64,000 nucleotides of DNA from Sphingomonadaceae bacterium OTU29LAMAA1 (GTDB lineage Bacteria > Pseudomonadota > Alphaproteobacteria > Sphingomonadales > Sphingomonadaceae). The notes under the pieces are model-generated. The model saw only the letters and a program-made list of their open reading frames with translations. It did not search any database and was not told the origin of the DNA. This document shows positions 16,778 through 25,876 of this stretch, piece after piece; position 1 is the first letter of the stretch, and the number at the start of each line of letters is the position of its first letter. The translations under genes and the position numbers were made by a program. Where the stretch lies: assembly GCA_024072375.1 (NCBI GenBank), contig CP099617.1, positions 1,902,001-1,966,000 of the forward strand, in the 5' to 3' direction.

Positions 16778-19006
16778 CTAGCGTTTGGCGTCGAAGTCGA
16801 ATTGCGTCTTCGCGACCAGCGCATCCCAGTCGGCGGCGCTGCGGACGTCGAGGCCGCGATCCCAGCCGTAACCGGTGTAATAGGCGAAGGGCGTACCGGG
16901 CTGGACCCGCACCAGCATCAGGTAATTGTCGGCATCCTGCGCAAAGCCGACGACCATCGCGGGATCGGCGGCGACGGTGATCGACACCGCGCCATGACCG
17001 GGGTCGGACGGTTCGTGGAAGGTCAGTCGACCGTTCGCCTGGTCGCGGACGATGCGGCCGGTGCCGGCCCCGTTCTTGCGTTTGCCGATACCGATGCCGA
17101 CGATCAGCGGGTCCCTGGTATCGGACTGGAGCGTCGAGACCATGCGCGTGAAGTGCGATCCCATCGGCAAGGCGAAGCTGCGCGTTTCCCAGACTCGGCG
17201 GACGACGTCGACTGGCCAGGGTTTGTACGTCACCTCGAACCGGGCGACCTGACCGCCGGTGTCGAGCACGCGATGGGTGGCCCAGTTGCGCGAATTCCAC
17301 AGCTTGTTGCCCTGCCAGATGCCGAGCGCCCCTGCCCCGCGGCCGCCACCGACGTCGTAGAAGTCGAGGCCCTCGCCGCGATCGACGTGGTAATTGGGGA
17401 ACTTCAGCTGGCGCTGCATGAACGGCCAGCGGACGCGCTTGCCCCAGACGTCGATGCCGGAGCCCGACGGTGGCTCCTTCGCCTCGAGCGCGGGGCCATA
17501 GATGCGCAACGCGACCTTGTCGTTTTCCCACAGGATGTCGTCGAGCCGTTCGGGCGCATAGTGCACGATCGCGCGCGGACGCGTGTCGTCACCGGTGGGC
17601 GGCGTCAGCGGTTCGATCGTCGCCGGGCGCTTCAGCACGGCGGGGTCGTAGGTCAGAGCCGCCGTAGCCCGCATCTCTTCCGCGCGGCGCGTGCGTTCCG
17701 CATCGCCGACGACGGTGCGCGGCGCCGGCGGTTGCGGCGTGGTGGTGACGATGGCCCGTTCGCCGTCACGCTGCGGCTGCGGCACGGGCAATGCCGTCGC
17801 AGGGCGGGCGAGATCGGCGACTTCGAGCGCGGTCAGTAGATAGGCGCCGGTCCCGTACAGACCGACGTCGTTCGCCGCCGTCGTGACCGGCTGGTCTCCG
17901 GTCTTTTGTACCGCACCCAGCAGCCCCGACGGCAGTACATGCCGGTTGAGTGCCGCCCAGCCGCGCGTCACCACCGGCGCGTAGCGGTCCCGCGGCAACA
18001 CCCCGTGGTTGACGCCCCAGGCGAGGCCGTACAGCAGCAGGCCCGATCCGGACGTCTCGGCTTCCGGAAATGCGGCGCGGTCGAGCAGGCTGGCGCTCCA
18101 AAGGCCATCCTTGCCCTGCAATTCGGCGGCACGGCCAGCGAGCTGGCGGAACAGGTCGAGGTAGAAGTCGCGGCCGGCGAAATCGACCGGCATCGCCTCG
18201 ATCGTCCGGGCGAGGCCGGCGAGCACCCAGCCATTGCCGCGCGACCAGAATATCGGCGCGCCGTTCGCCGACTTGCGGTCGAGGAAGCGCGCGTCGCGGT
18301 AGAACAGCCGCTGCTGCGGATCCCACAACAGCTTGGCCGTGCGGCGCCATTCCTTGTCCATCGCGACGAGATATTTGGGGTCGCCGGTGATCGCCGACAT
18401 GCGCGCCAGCACCGGCGGTGCCATGAACAGCGCATCGCACCACCACCAGACCAGCGACGGCGTCTCCTCCGCGCGGTTGAGATGCGGGATCATATAATCG
18501 AGCCGCTGCTGGAGCGGCATCAGCACGCCCTCCTGCCGCCGCCGGGCGTAAAGTTCCTGATAGAGGTCGCCGATCGCGACATCGTCCGCGTTGAGCATCG
18601 TCTTGCCGGACCGCGCACCGCGCATCGCATAATTATAATGTTCGGCGACGGCGGTGAGAAAGCGCAGCGTCTCTGGCCGGGGCGAGACGCGGGCGAGGCG
18701 CGCGGCCCCGATATAGAAGGTCGCGGCAACCCAGTTGGACGCCGCCGCATCGGTGGCACCGCCGGTCGACAGCGGCAGCGGGTGGCGCGCCATGTCGGCG
18801 ATCTGCGCCGCCGCGACATAGTCCGCCGCGCGCAGCACCGCGGCCGCATCGGGAACGCGATCGGCAGCGAACGCGAGGTTGGGGCGGGCGGGCAGGACCT
18901 GCCATTCCGGTTGCATGCCGAACGACTGCGTGCCTTGCGCCAGCGCAGCGGACGGTAGCGTCAATGCCAAGGCTGCCGTCATTGTCAGCCGCGTGATCGA
19001 TCGCAT
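16778..19006 (-). CDS. GH105 unsaturated uronyl hydrolase fused to DUF4861
   Basis: 742 residues in two modules. Residues about 40-390 form a GH105 (YteR/RhiN-like) six-hairpin domain with the catalytic Asp191 in WWWCDALFMAPP, and YLVAMDKEW, SRGNGWVLAGLARTI and GSGLLLYGLAWGVN. A Pro/Arg-rich linker (about 390-450) leads to a DUF4861 module (to 742; DILWENDKVALRIYGP, WPFMQRQLKFPNYH, YYTGYGWDRG). GH105 releases the unsaturated uronic acid from lyase products. DUF4861 is frequent in pectin loci but has no settled function. The signal peptide (LALTLPSAALAQ) places it outside the cytoplasm. First gene of the GH105-pelA-gntR operon. Confidence 0.9.
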   Translation of the reverse strand: MRSITRLTMTAALALTLPSAALAQGTQSFGMQPEWQVLPARPNLAFAADRVPDAAAVLRAADYVAAAQIADMARHPLPLSTGGATDAAASNWVAATFYIGAARLARVSPRPETLRFLTAVAEHYNYAMRGARSGKTMLNADDVAIGDLYQELYARRRQEGVLMPLQQRLDYMIPHLNRAEETPSLVWWWCDALFMAPPVLARMSAITGDPKYLVAMDKEWRRTAKLLWDPQQRLFYRDARFLDRKSANGAPIFWSRGNGWVLAGLARTIEAMPVDFAGRDFYLDLFRQLAGRAAELQGKDGLWSASLLDRAAFPEAETSGSGLLLYGLAWGVNHGVLPRDRYAPVVTRGWAALNRHVLPSGLLGAVQKTGDQPVTTAANDVGLYGTGAYLLTALEVADLARPATALPVPQPQRDGERAIVTTTPQPPAPRTVVGDAERTRRAEEMRATAALTYDPAVLKRPATIEPLTPPTGDDTRPRAIVHYAPERLDDILWENDKVALRIYGPALEAKEPPSGSGIDVWGKRVRWPFMQRQLKFPNYHVDRGEGLDFYDVGGGRGAGALGIWQGNKLWNSRNWATHRVLDTGGQVARFEVTYKPWPVDVVRRVWETRSFALPMGSHFTRMVSTLQSDTRDPLIVGIGIGKRKNGAGTGRIVRDQANGRLTFHEPSDPGHGAVSITVAADPAMVVGFAQDADNYLMLVRVQPGTPFAYYTGYGWDRGLDVRSAADWDALVAKTQFDFDAKR

Positions 19007-19062
19007 GGTTTCCCCCTCCTCATGCTGGTATCCGCGGCATCGTTTCTAGGCCGCGTGGTGAA

Positions 19063-19075
19063 GTTGTGCAACAAC
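19063..19075. promoter_or_regulatory. FadR-type GntR operator candidate upstream of GH105-pelA-gntR
   Basis: GTTGTGCAACAAC is a perfect GTTGT-N3-ACAAC palindrome 57 bases before the GH105-DUF4861 start. Its core TTGTGCAACAA fits the FadR-subfamily operator rule TNGT-N3-ACNA. The operon it precedes encodes a FadR-type GntR protein, so autoregulation is likely. Not shown experimentally. Confidence 0.5.
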
Positions 19076-19128
19076 TCGGGTGGCGCACGAACGGCGGTCC
19101 ACCGGTGTCACGTATGTGCGACAAAAGG

Positions 19129-19157
19129 GGTGCGGAGCGCACGACACGCTCCGCACC
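19129..19157 (-). terminator. Rho-independent terminator of the TonB receptor gene
   Basis: Eleven-base perfect arms (GGTGCGGAGCG / CGCTCCGCACC) that, read on the minus strand, are followed by CCCTTTTGT. It lies 24 bases beyond the receptor stop and separates that transcript from the GH105-pelA-gntR operon downstream. Confidence 0.75.
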
Positions 19158-19180
19158 AGAACGGCGCCGACCGGGGGAGG

Positions 19181-21991
19181 TCAGTAGCGCCAACGCAGAC
19201 CGAACAGGATCTCGCGGCCGAAGTGACGGTAGTTGGACACACGGTCCGTCACGTCGGCGTACCTGTCGGAATAGGTATCGGTCAGGTTCACGCCCTCCAG
19301 CGTCAGGCTGAACTTGGGCGTCAGATCGTAGCGGATCGCCGCGTCGATGTTGGTCGCGCCCTTCACCCCTTCCTCGGTGTTGCCGTTGCCGCCGGGGAAC
19401 GCCACCAGATAGGCGTCGCGATAGGCGGCGGACACTCGGGCGCTGAATCCCTTCACCTCGTAATAGAGCGTGGCGTTGAACAGGTTCTTCGACTGGCCGG
19501 TCAGGCGGTTCAGCAGCGGGTTCGCTGCGGTCCGATAATTCACCTCGCTGTCGACGTAGGTGTAGTTGCCGATGAAGCCGAGATTGTCGAACGGCGCCGG
19601 CAGGAATTTGAACGGCTGTTGATACTGGAACTCGACGCCTTGCAGGGTCCCGCCCGTTCCGTTGATATTGCGCGTCACCTGGAACAGCTGGTCGGGGGAC
19701 GAGGGCGTGCCGACGAGCAGTGAGTCCGGAAGGCCCAGCTCGCGATACGGCAAGAACGAGATGTCGCTGGCGATGAACGAGTCGATCTTCTTGTAGAACA
19801 CCGCGACGGCCAGCAGCGATTCCGGCGCGAAATACCATTCCGCCGCCAGATCGACGTTCTTGGCGCGGAACGGCGCGAGCAACGGGTTGCCGTACGAGAT
19901 CGTCTGGCCGGAGGTGTTGAGCGATCCACCCGGCGTCAGGCTGTTCAACGTCGGCCGCGACATCACCTTGGCGACGCCGAGGCGGAAGACGAGCCTGTCG
20001 GTCGCATCCAGCGCGAGATTGGCGGACGGCAGCCAATCCTCGTACTTGTTGTCGACCGTGACATAGGTCGTGTTGAGGAAGCCCGACGACGCCGTCTCGG
20101 TCCGCGCGTAGCGCAAGCCGATGTTGCCGCGCAGCGTCGTGTTACCGTACGGCTGCGCGAAATCGAGCTGCGCATAGGCGCCGGTGTCCGTCTCCGACAC
20201 CTCGCGGAAGCCGTTATAGGTCGGGACCAGCGGGAAATTCTGGTAAAGGCCGATCGCCTCGGTCGTCTTCCAGATGTCGGGCGTGATGTAGCTGAGATCG
20301 GCACCGTTGGGGATCGCGAGCTTGCCGTCGAGGCTGGCGAGCTTGCCGATATTGCCGACACCGACGATCTGTTCGGCTGCGGTCAGAACGCGATTGCGCT
20401 GGCGCCCGAAGCTGTTGAAGCCATAGCCGCGCCGCTCGCCGCCCAGCTTCAGTTCGAACACCTCGTCGAACTTGTACGCGACCGCCGCCGATGCAGATGC
20501 GAGATCGTAGACCGCACCGCCTTCGCTCGCGCGCACCTCGGTCAGCGTGAACTTCGACGGATCGGTGACGTCGAAGCCGTAGCGGATCAGCGGCAGGCGA
20601 TCGTTCTGGCGGAAATCGTAGGTGTATCCGTTCACGTTGTTGACATCGAACTGATACGAGATCGACGTCGGCGTCAGCGCCTTCGCCTTCGACTTGCCGA
20701 TCTTGAGCTGTCCGCGAAACTTGTCGCTGAATTGGTGACGCGCATTGAGCGAGACCTGCGTGAAACGGCTTTCGTTGCGATCGAAGCCGTTTTCCGACCG
20801 CACGTCGACGCGGTCGAACACGCCGTAGGAGATGACGTTCTTGTCGGGATCGATCGCGTAATCGCGCACGATCGTCTCACGCACGCCGGTCGCGGTCGAT
20901 CGGCTGAACGAGATCGCCTCGATATTCGGACTCTCGAATTCCTGGTTGAAGCGCGAATGCAGTGCGTCGACCGAGACTTCGGTGCGGTCGCTCGGCTTCC
21001 ATTGCAGCGATGCGGTGATGCCGAGCCGGTCTTCGGAGAACTGGCCGAACGTGTAGCGCGGGATGCGCGGGTAATAGGCGTTCAGCACCTCGGCGCGCTG
21101 CGCGGGGGTGGCGCAGACCGTGCAGCCCGCGAAATTCTGGTTGGTGCCGTACGCCTGCGCGGCGTTGCCGGCCTGCCAGCGCGTGGTGTTGAAGCTTTCC
21201 GAGGTGGGTTTACGCTCGGAATAGGCGAGTGAGACGAGCCCGCCCCACGTCTGGTCGTCGTTGGTCCAGCTGACCAGCCCGGCGATGCGGGGCAGCACCT
21301 TCTTCGACAGATCGTTGTACGACCCTTGCGTCGACAGCGCGGCATCGAAGCCCGCCTTGAAATCGAGCGGGCGTCCGGTCTGCAGGTCGACCGTCGCGCC
21401 GAGCGACCCTTCCTCGATCTCCGCCGACTGCGTCTTGCGGACGGTGACGCTGTTGAACAGCTCGGAGGCGAAGATCGAGAAGTCGAAGCCGCGGCTGCGA
21501 TTGCCGCCCGCCGCCGCCTGCGCCTCGAGCCCGTTGATGCGGACGCGGGTGAAATCGGCGCTGAGGCCGCGAACGCTGATCGTGCGCCCCTGTCCGGCAT
21601 CGCGCTCGATCGTCACGCCCGGCAGACGCTGGATAGATTCCGCGAGGTTGAGATCGGGGAAATCGGCCATGTCCTCGGCGAGGATCGCATCGACCGCGCC
21701 GGCCTCGGTCTTCTTGACGTTCAGCGCCTTTTGCAGGCTCGACCGGAAGCCGGTGACGACGATGTCCTGCCCGGTCTCGCCATCGGTCGCATCGCCGGTT
21801 TCGGAGGTCGCGTCGGCGGGTGCCGGCTGCTCCTGCGACGGCGAGGTCGAGGGCGGCGCAATCTGCGACGTCGGCGGCGATACGGCCTCCGGCGGCGTGG
21901 TCGTCTGGGCCGCCGTGGCGGTCGCGATCACGAGCGTCGAGGCCGAAACCGTGGCGCGGAGCGATGCGCGCACTCCGTCTCGAATCGTCAT
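19181..21991 (-). CDS. TonB-dependent receptor for pectin oligosaccharides
   Basis: 936 residues from the ATG at 21991, which has GGAGAGGG before it; an ATG six codons upstream has no such site. Signal peptide (to about TATAAQ), a Pro/Ser/Thr-rich spacer (about 30-75), TonB box-like DIVVTGFRSSLQKAL, plug domain (NLAESIQRLPGVTIERDAGQ, ISVRGLSADFTRVRINGLE) and a 22-strand barrel ending in GLRWRY. This is the sphingomonad/Caulobacter carbohydrate-type receptor without an STN signalling domain. Flanked by pectin enzymes, it probably imports unsaturated galacturonate or rhamnogalacturonan oligomers into the periplasm. Confidence 0.9.
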   Translation of the reverse strand: MTIRDGVRASLRATVSASTLVIATATAAQTTTPPEAVSPPTSQIAPPSTSPSQEQPAPADATSETGDATDGETGQDIVVTGFRSSLQKALNVKKTEAGAVDAILAEDMADFPDLNLAESIQRLPGVTIERDAGQGRTISVRGLSADFTRVRINGLEAQAAAGGNRSRGFDFSIFASELFNSVTVRKTQSAEIEEGSLGATVDLQTGRPLDFKAGFDAALSTQGSYNDLSKKVLPRIAGLVSWTNDDQTWGGLVSLAYSERKPTSESFNTTRWQAGNAAQAYGTNQNFAGCTVCATPAQRAEVLNAYYPRIPRYTFGQFSEDRLGITASLQWKPSDRTEVSVDALHSRFNQEFESPNIEAISFSRSTATGVRETIVRDYAIDPDKNVISYGVFDRVDVRSENGFDRNESRFTQVSLNARHQFSDKFRGQLKIGKSKAKALTPTSISYQFDVNNVNGYTYDFRQNDRLPLIRYGFDVTDPSKFTLTEVRASEGGAVYDLASASAAVAYKFDEVFELKLGGERRGYGFNSFGRQRNRVLTAAEQIVGVGNIGKLASLDGKLAIPNGADLSYITPDIWKTTEAIGLYQNFPLVPTYNGFREVSETDTGAYAQLDFAQPYGNTTLRGNIGLRYARTETASSGFLNTTYVTVDNKYEDWLPSANLALDATDRLVFRLGVAKVMSRPTLNSLTPGGSLNTSGQTISYGNPLLAPFRAKNVDLAAEWYFAPESLLAVAVFYKKIDSFIASDISFLPYRELGLPDSLLVGTPSSPDQLFQVTRNINGTGGTLQGVEFQYQQPFKFLPAPFDNLGFIGNYTYVDSEVNYRTAANPLLNRLTGQSKNLFNATLYYEVKGFSARVSAAYRDAYLVAFPGGNGNTEEGVKGATNIDAAIRYDLTPKFSLTLEGVNLTDTYSDRYADVTDRVSNYRHFGREILFGLRWRY

Positions 21992-22052
21992 AATGCCCTC
22001 TCCAAACATGATTTTGATACCGGTGTCAGAGCGGCCCCTGCCCCAAGATCAT

Positions 22053-22070
22053 ATTGAGTTGCAATACAAT
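22053..22070. promoter_or_regulatory. Imperfect palindrome in the divergent TonB receptor/glycosidase promoter region
   Basis: ATTGAGTTGCAATACAAT matches its own reverse complement at 14 of 18 positions and lies 61 bases upstream of the receptor start in an AT-rich stretch. It could be a second operator or part of the receptor promoter. Binding protein unknown. Confidence 0.35.
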
Positions 22071-22114
22071 TTCGACCAACCGAGGAATTTTCAGGTAGCT
22101 GTCGTTGACCGGAG

Positions 22115-22125
22115 TTGCCTGACAA
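22115..22125. promoter_or_regulatory. FadR-type GntR operator candidate upstream of glycosidase-PL22
   Basis: TTGCCTGACAA (reverse complement TTGTCAGGCAA) follows the same TTGT-N3-xCAA pattern as the site at 19063, with one mismatch. It lies 37 bases before the glycosidase start, in the intergenic region shared with the divergent TonB receptor gene. A single regulator could thus control all three pectin transcripts. Confidence 0.4.
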
Positions 22126-22162
22126 GTTACCCGCCTCTTCATCCAGCCGGGAGGGGCGTGCC

Positions 22163-24454
22163 GTGCCGATCGATCAGACCCGACCTGCAAGGGACCGTGG
22201 CCGGAAACGCGATGCCTGGAATCGCAGGTGCCGTGCCGCGCTGGTACCGCTCGCCGCCTTGCTGGTCGCCGCGGCGCCGCCGATCGATCGGGAAGCGCTG
22301 GTGCGGCGGCACGCGGTGACTTTTACGAAGGCCGATCCCCATGCACCGATCATGCTTGGCAACGGCGATCTGGGTTTCACCGCCGACATCACCGGGTTGC
22401 AGACGTTTCCCCGTTTGTATTCCGAACTGACGCCGTTGCTGACGATCGCACAATGGGGATGGCACAGCTTTCCCAATCCAGCAGGCTATACCGAGCGCGA
22501 CGGACTGACGATGGTCCCGGTGCCGGGGCGTGGGGACCAGCCCTATCCGTGGATGCGGGCATGGAGCGACGCGGACAAGAACCCGGCATTCACCTGGCTG
22601 CGCGCCAACCCGCATCGCATCTCGCTGGGCCGGATCGCGCTGACGATCGGCGGCAAGCCCGCTGATTTCGCTCGCGTGTCCGACACGCGGCAGGTGCTGG
22701 ACATGTGGACGGGAACGCTGACCAGCCGCTTCCGCTACGATGGCCAGCCGGTCGAGGTGCGGACGCGGGTGTTGCCCGGCGTGGATGCCGTCGCCGTGGA
22801 GGTGACGTCGCCGCTGGTGGCGCGCGGATCGCTGGGCGTGTCCGTGGCGTGGCCCGGCGTCGCGCCGGCGATCAATCCCGATCCGTCAGGCTGGACGCCG
22901 CGCGCGGGCGAGACGACGCGGGTGCTGACGCAAGGGCAACGCGAATGGCGCGTCGAGCGGCAGCTGGATGCAACCCGATACTGGTCCACGGTGCGATCGG
23001 ACGGCACGATCGCACGGGATGGCGACGCCCGGTTGAACGTGCGCGGTCGCACACCGACGCTGCGCATCGCCGTCGCCTTTCATCGGAAGGCTGAGGCTCC
23101 CCGCCTGCCGACGTTCGCGACGATGCCCGAAACCGTAGCGGCACATTGGCGACGGTTCTGGACCGGCGGCGCGGCGGTCGATTTCACCGGCAGCAGCGAT
23201 CCCCGTGCACCCGAACTGGAACGCCGCGTGGTGCTGTCGCAATATCTCTCCGCGATCAACGGCGCGGGCACGCTGCCGCCGCAGGAGGAAGGGCTGTTCT
23301 CGAACAGCTGGTTCGGCAAGTTCCACCTCGAGATGCACCCGTGGCACAGCGCGTGGCAGGCGACATGGGGCCATGCCGACATGCTCGAACGCAGCATGGG
23401 CTGGTATCTCGGCAACCTGCCATCGGCGCGGGCGGAAGCGGCGCGGCATCGGGTGAAGGGCGCGTGGTGGCCCAAGATGGTCGGGCCGGAGGGGCGCAAC
23501 AGTCCCAGCCTGATCTCGCCGTTCATCATGTGGCAGCAGCCGCATCCGATCCTGCTGTCCGAACTGATCCGGCGCGCCGGCAACGGCAAGGCGGTGCTCG
23601 ATCGGTACGCGCCGCTGGTCGAGGCGACGGCGGAGGTGCTGGCAAGCTGGCCGACCTGTGACGCGAGCGCCTGCCACCTCGGCCCGCCGCTGATCCCCGC
23701 GCAGGAGAATTACGACCCGCTGACCACGCGCGACCCGGCGTTCGAGCTGGAGTATTTTCACTGGGCGCTGGGCGTCGCGCAAGACTGGCGGACACGGCGC
23801 GGGCTTGGCCGGCGTGCGGACTGGGATAGCGTGATCGCGAAGCTCGCAGCCCCGCCGGAACGGGACGGACTGTACCTGCCGGTCGCCTCCGTCCCCGATT
23901 TCTGGCGCGTCGCCGCGTCGGACCGCTGCCGTGGCCGGGCCGAGGCGGAGGGGTGCCGGAACAAGGATCACCCGTCGTTCCTGATGGCCTATGGCTTCGT
24001 CCCCGGTGCGCGGATCGATCGTACGACGATGACGCGGACGTTGCGGGCGGTCGAGGCGAACTGGGACATGCGCCAGACCTGGGGCTGGGACTATCCGATG
24101 ATCGCGATGACCGCGGCGCGGCTGGGCCAGCCGGAAAAGGCGGTCGACTGGCTGTTCGCCACCGGCAAGAACAATCAATGGGGTGCGACCGGCATGACCC
24201 CGCGCGTCCATCTGGATGCGCATGCCGAGGGGCTGGTGCCCCAGTCGGGCGGTGCCGGCGGTGTCGCAATGGCGGTCAATCCGGACGGGCCGGGCTACAA
24301 GCGTGCGGCGGAAACCTATTTTCCCTCGAACGGCGCGCTGCTGATGGCGGTGGGCCTGATGGCGGGCGGCTGGGACGGTGCGGACCGCCCTGCCCCCGGT
24401 TTCCCGCGGCGCGGCTGGCGGGTGCGGGCGGAGGGCTTCACGCCCCTTCCCTGA
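22163..24454 (+). CDS. Secreted six-hairpin (alpha/alpha)6-barrel glycosidase
   Basis: 763 residues from the GTG at 22163, preceded by GGGAGGGG six bases upstream; no better ATG exists. An Arg-rich N-terminus leads into a hydrophobic signal segment (AALVPLAALLVAAAPP). The N-terminal half is a beta-sandwich-like region (GNGDLGFTADITGLQTF). From about residue 340 an all-helical barrel follows, with conserved aromatic/His clusters (FSNSWFGKFHLEMHPWH, WGHADMLERSMGWY, NWDMRQTWGWDYPM). The layout resembles GH65/GH95-type enzymes, but I cannot name a family. In context it would act on an uncommon linkage in pectin side chains. Confidence 0.75.
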   Translation: MPIDQTRPARDRGRKRDAWNRRCRAALVPLAALLVAAAPPIDREALVRRHAVTFTKADPHAPIMLGNGDLGFTADITGLQTFPRLYSELTPLLTIAQWGWHSFPNPAGYTERDGLTMVPVPGRGDQPYPWMRAWSDADKNPAFTWLRANPHRISLGRIALTIGGKPADFARVSDTRQVLDMWTGTLTSRFRYDGQPVEVRTRVLPGVDAVAVEVTSPLVARGSLGVSVAWPGVAPAINPDPSGWTPRAGETTRVLTQGQREWRVERQLDATRYWSTVRSDGTIARDGDARLNVRGRTPTLRIAVAFHRKAEAPRLPTFATMPETVAAHWRRFWTGGAAVDFTGSSDPRAPELERRVVLSQYLSAINGAGTLPPQEEGLFSNSWFGKFHLEMHPWHSAWQATWGHADMLERSMGWYLGNLPSARAEAARHRVKGAWWPKMVGPEGRNSPSLISPFIMWQQPHPILLSELIRRAGNGKAVLDRYAPLVEATAEVLASWPTCDASACHLGPPLIPAQENYDPLTTRDPAFELEYFHWALGVAQDWRTRRGLGRRADWDSVIAKLAAPPERDGLYLPVASVPDFWRVAASDRCRGRAEAEGCRNKDHPSFLMAYGFVPGARIDRTTMTRTLRAVEANWDMRQTWGWDYPMIAMTAARLGQPEKAVDWLFATGKNNQWGATGMTPRVHLDAHAEGLVPQSGGAGGVAMAVNPDGPGYKRAAETYFPSNGALLMAVGLMAGGWDGADRPAPGFPRRGWRVRAEGFTPLP

Positions 24455-24464
24455 CAATGGAGCG

Positions 24465-25781
24465 ATGATGAGCGGATCGACACGACGCGAATTTCTGGGT
24501 GCGGCAGCGGCGGTCGGCGGCACGGCGGCGATCGGGCAGGTGCCGGCAGGCGCACCGCCCCGCGAATGGACCGATGCGAAGACCGGCCATCGTGTCGTCC
24601 GCCTGTCCGGCGATGAGGGCGGCAACAAGCTCTACTTCTATCGCAACAGCTTCACGCCGCAGGGCGACCTGATGGTGATGTCGAGCCCGCGCGGGATCGT
24701 ACTGGTCGATCTGAAGACGCATGCGCGGCGCGTATTGGTGGCGGACCCGCGCGCCGACCTGATGTTCACCGCGCGGACGTCGCGCACGGTGTTCTACAGC
24801 GTGTCCGATCCGGGCGACGGCCAGCCGACCGACCGGCCGCGCACCGTCTTCGCAGTCGATGTCGACAGCGGCCGCAGCAGGCGGATCGCACGGATCGAGG
24901 CGGGGCAGGTGGGATCGGTCAACGCCGACGACACCCTGTTCGTCGGCACCGTCGCCTATGGCGACGCGCCGTTGCAGCCCGATGTGCCGGACCCGCGCCA
25001 TCGCCGCTTCGGTCAGGCGGAATATGCCGCGGTCGGACCGGATGGTCGCCCGCTCAACTTCGCCAGGGCGAAGGGCGTCCGGATGCTGCAACGCTGGGCG
25101 GCGCGGGTGCCGATGGAATTGTTCGTCATCGACCTGAAGACCGGGCAGCGCCGCGTCATCCACAAGGCGAACGACTGGCTCAACCATCCGCAATTCTCGC
25201 CGACCGATCCGGGCCAGATCATCTTTTCGCACGAAGGGCCATGGCATCGCGTCACGCGCATGTGGCGCATCCGCACCGATGGCAGCGGGCTGGCGGCGAC
25301 GCACACGCGAACGATGAACATGGAGATCTGGGGCCATGAATTCTTCGGCCCCGACGGCAAGTGGCTGTGGTACGATCTGCAGACCCCGCGCGGGCAGGTG
25401 TTCTGGGTCGCCGGGCTGGAGCTGGCGACCGGACGGCGGCTGTGGCGGCGGGTCGAGCGGAATGACTGGTCGGTGCATTTCAACGTTTCGCCCGACGGCA
25501 CGCGGTTCGCTGGCGACGGCGGCGATGCCGAGATGGTCGCGCATGCGCCGGACGGGAAGTGGATCGTGCTGCTGACGCCCGAGACGATCGTCGATGGCGA
25601 AACCCAGGCGTACGACCCCGGGCTGGTGACGCCCGAATATATGCGATCGACACGTCTGGTCGACATGAGCGCGCACGATTACCGGCTTGAACCGAACCTC
25701 ACCTTCACGCCCGATGGCCGGAGCATCGTCTTCGGGTCGAACATGCACGGCGCCAATCATGTCTACCGGGTCATGCTGTGA
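24465..25781 (+). CDS. ogl: Oligogalacturonate lyase, PL22 family
   Basis: 438 residues. A twin-arginine-like signal (STRREFLGAAAAVGG) suggests periplasmic location, unlike the cytoplasmic enterobacterial enzyme. It is a seven-bladed propeller with PL22 hallmarks: KLYFYRNSFTPQGDLMV, NHPQFSPTDPGQIIFSHEGPW (metal-binding His and Glu), MNMEIWGHEFFGPDGKW, SVHFNVSPDG and EPNLTFTPDGRSIVFGSNMHG. It converts short, often unsaturated galacturonides to 5-keto-4-deoxyuronate. The start overlaps an ATGATG pair; either ATG is possible. It follows the glycosidase by 10 bases in one operon. Confidence 0.88.
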   Translation: MMSGSTRREFLGAAAAVGGTAAIGQVPAGAPPREWTDAKTGHRVVRLSGDEGGNKLYFYRNSFTPQGDLMVMSSPRGIVLVDLKTHARRVLVADPRADLMFTARTSRTVFYSVSDPGDGQPTDRPRTVFAVDVDSGRSRRIARIEAGQVGSVNADDTLFVGTVAYGDAPLQPDVPDPRHRRFGQAEYAAVGPDGRPLNFARAKGVRMLQRWAARVPMELFVIDLKTGQRRVIHKANDWLNHPQFSPTDPGQIIFSHEGPWHRVTRMWRIRTDGSGLAATHTRTMNMEIWGHEFFGPDGKWLWYDLQTPRGQVFWVAGLELATGRRLWRRVERNDWSVHFNVSPDGTRFAGDGGDAEMVAHAPDGKWIVLLTPETIVDGETQAYDPGLVTPEYMRSTRLVDMSAHDYRLEPNLTFTPDGRSIVFGSNMHGANHVYRVML

Positions 25782-25876
25782 CGTCTCTACGCGTTGTTAA
25801 CCACTGTCCTTCATAAGACGTTGTCATCCGCGCGGCGGCCCGTCGCCACGCGCCACGCAACGCAGGGCTTCAGCGC

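Noticed and set aside
15572..17839. 755-codon plus-strand frame opposite pelA and GH105
   Set aside because: Antisense of two well-recognised genes; Arg/His/Gly-rich without motifs.
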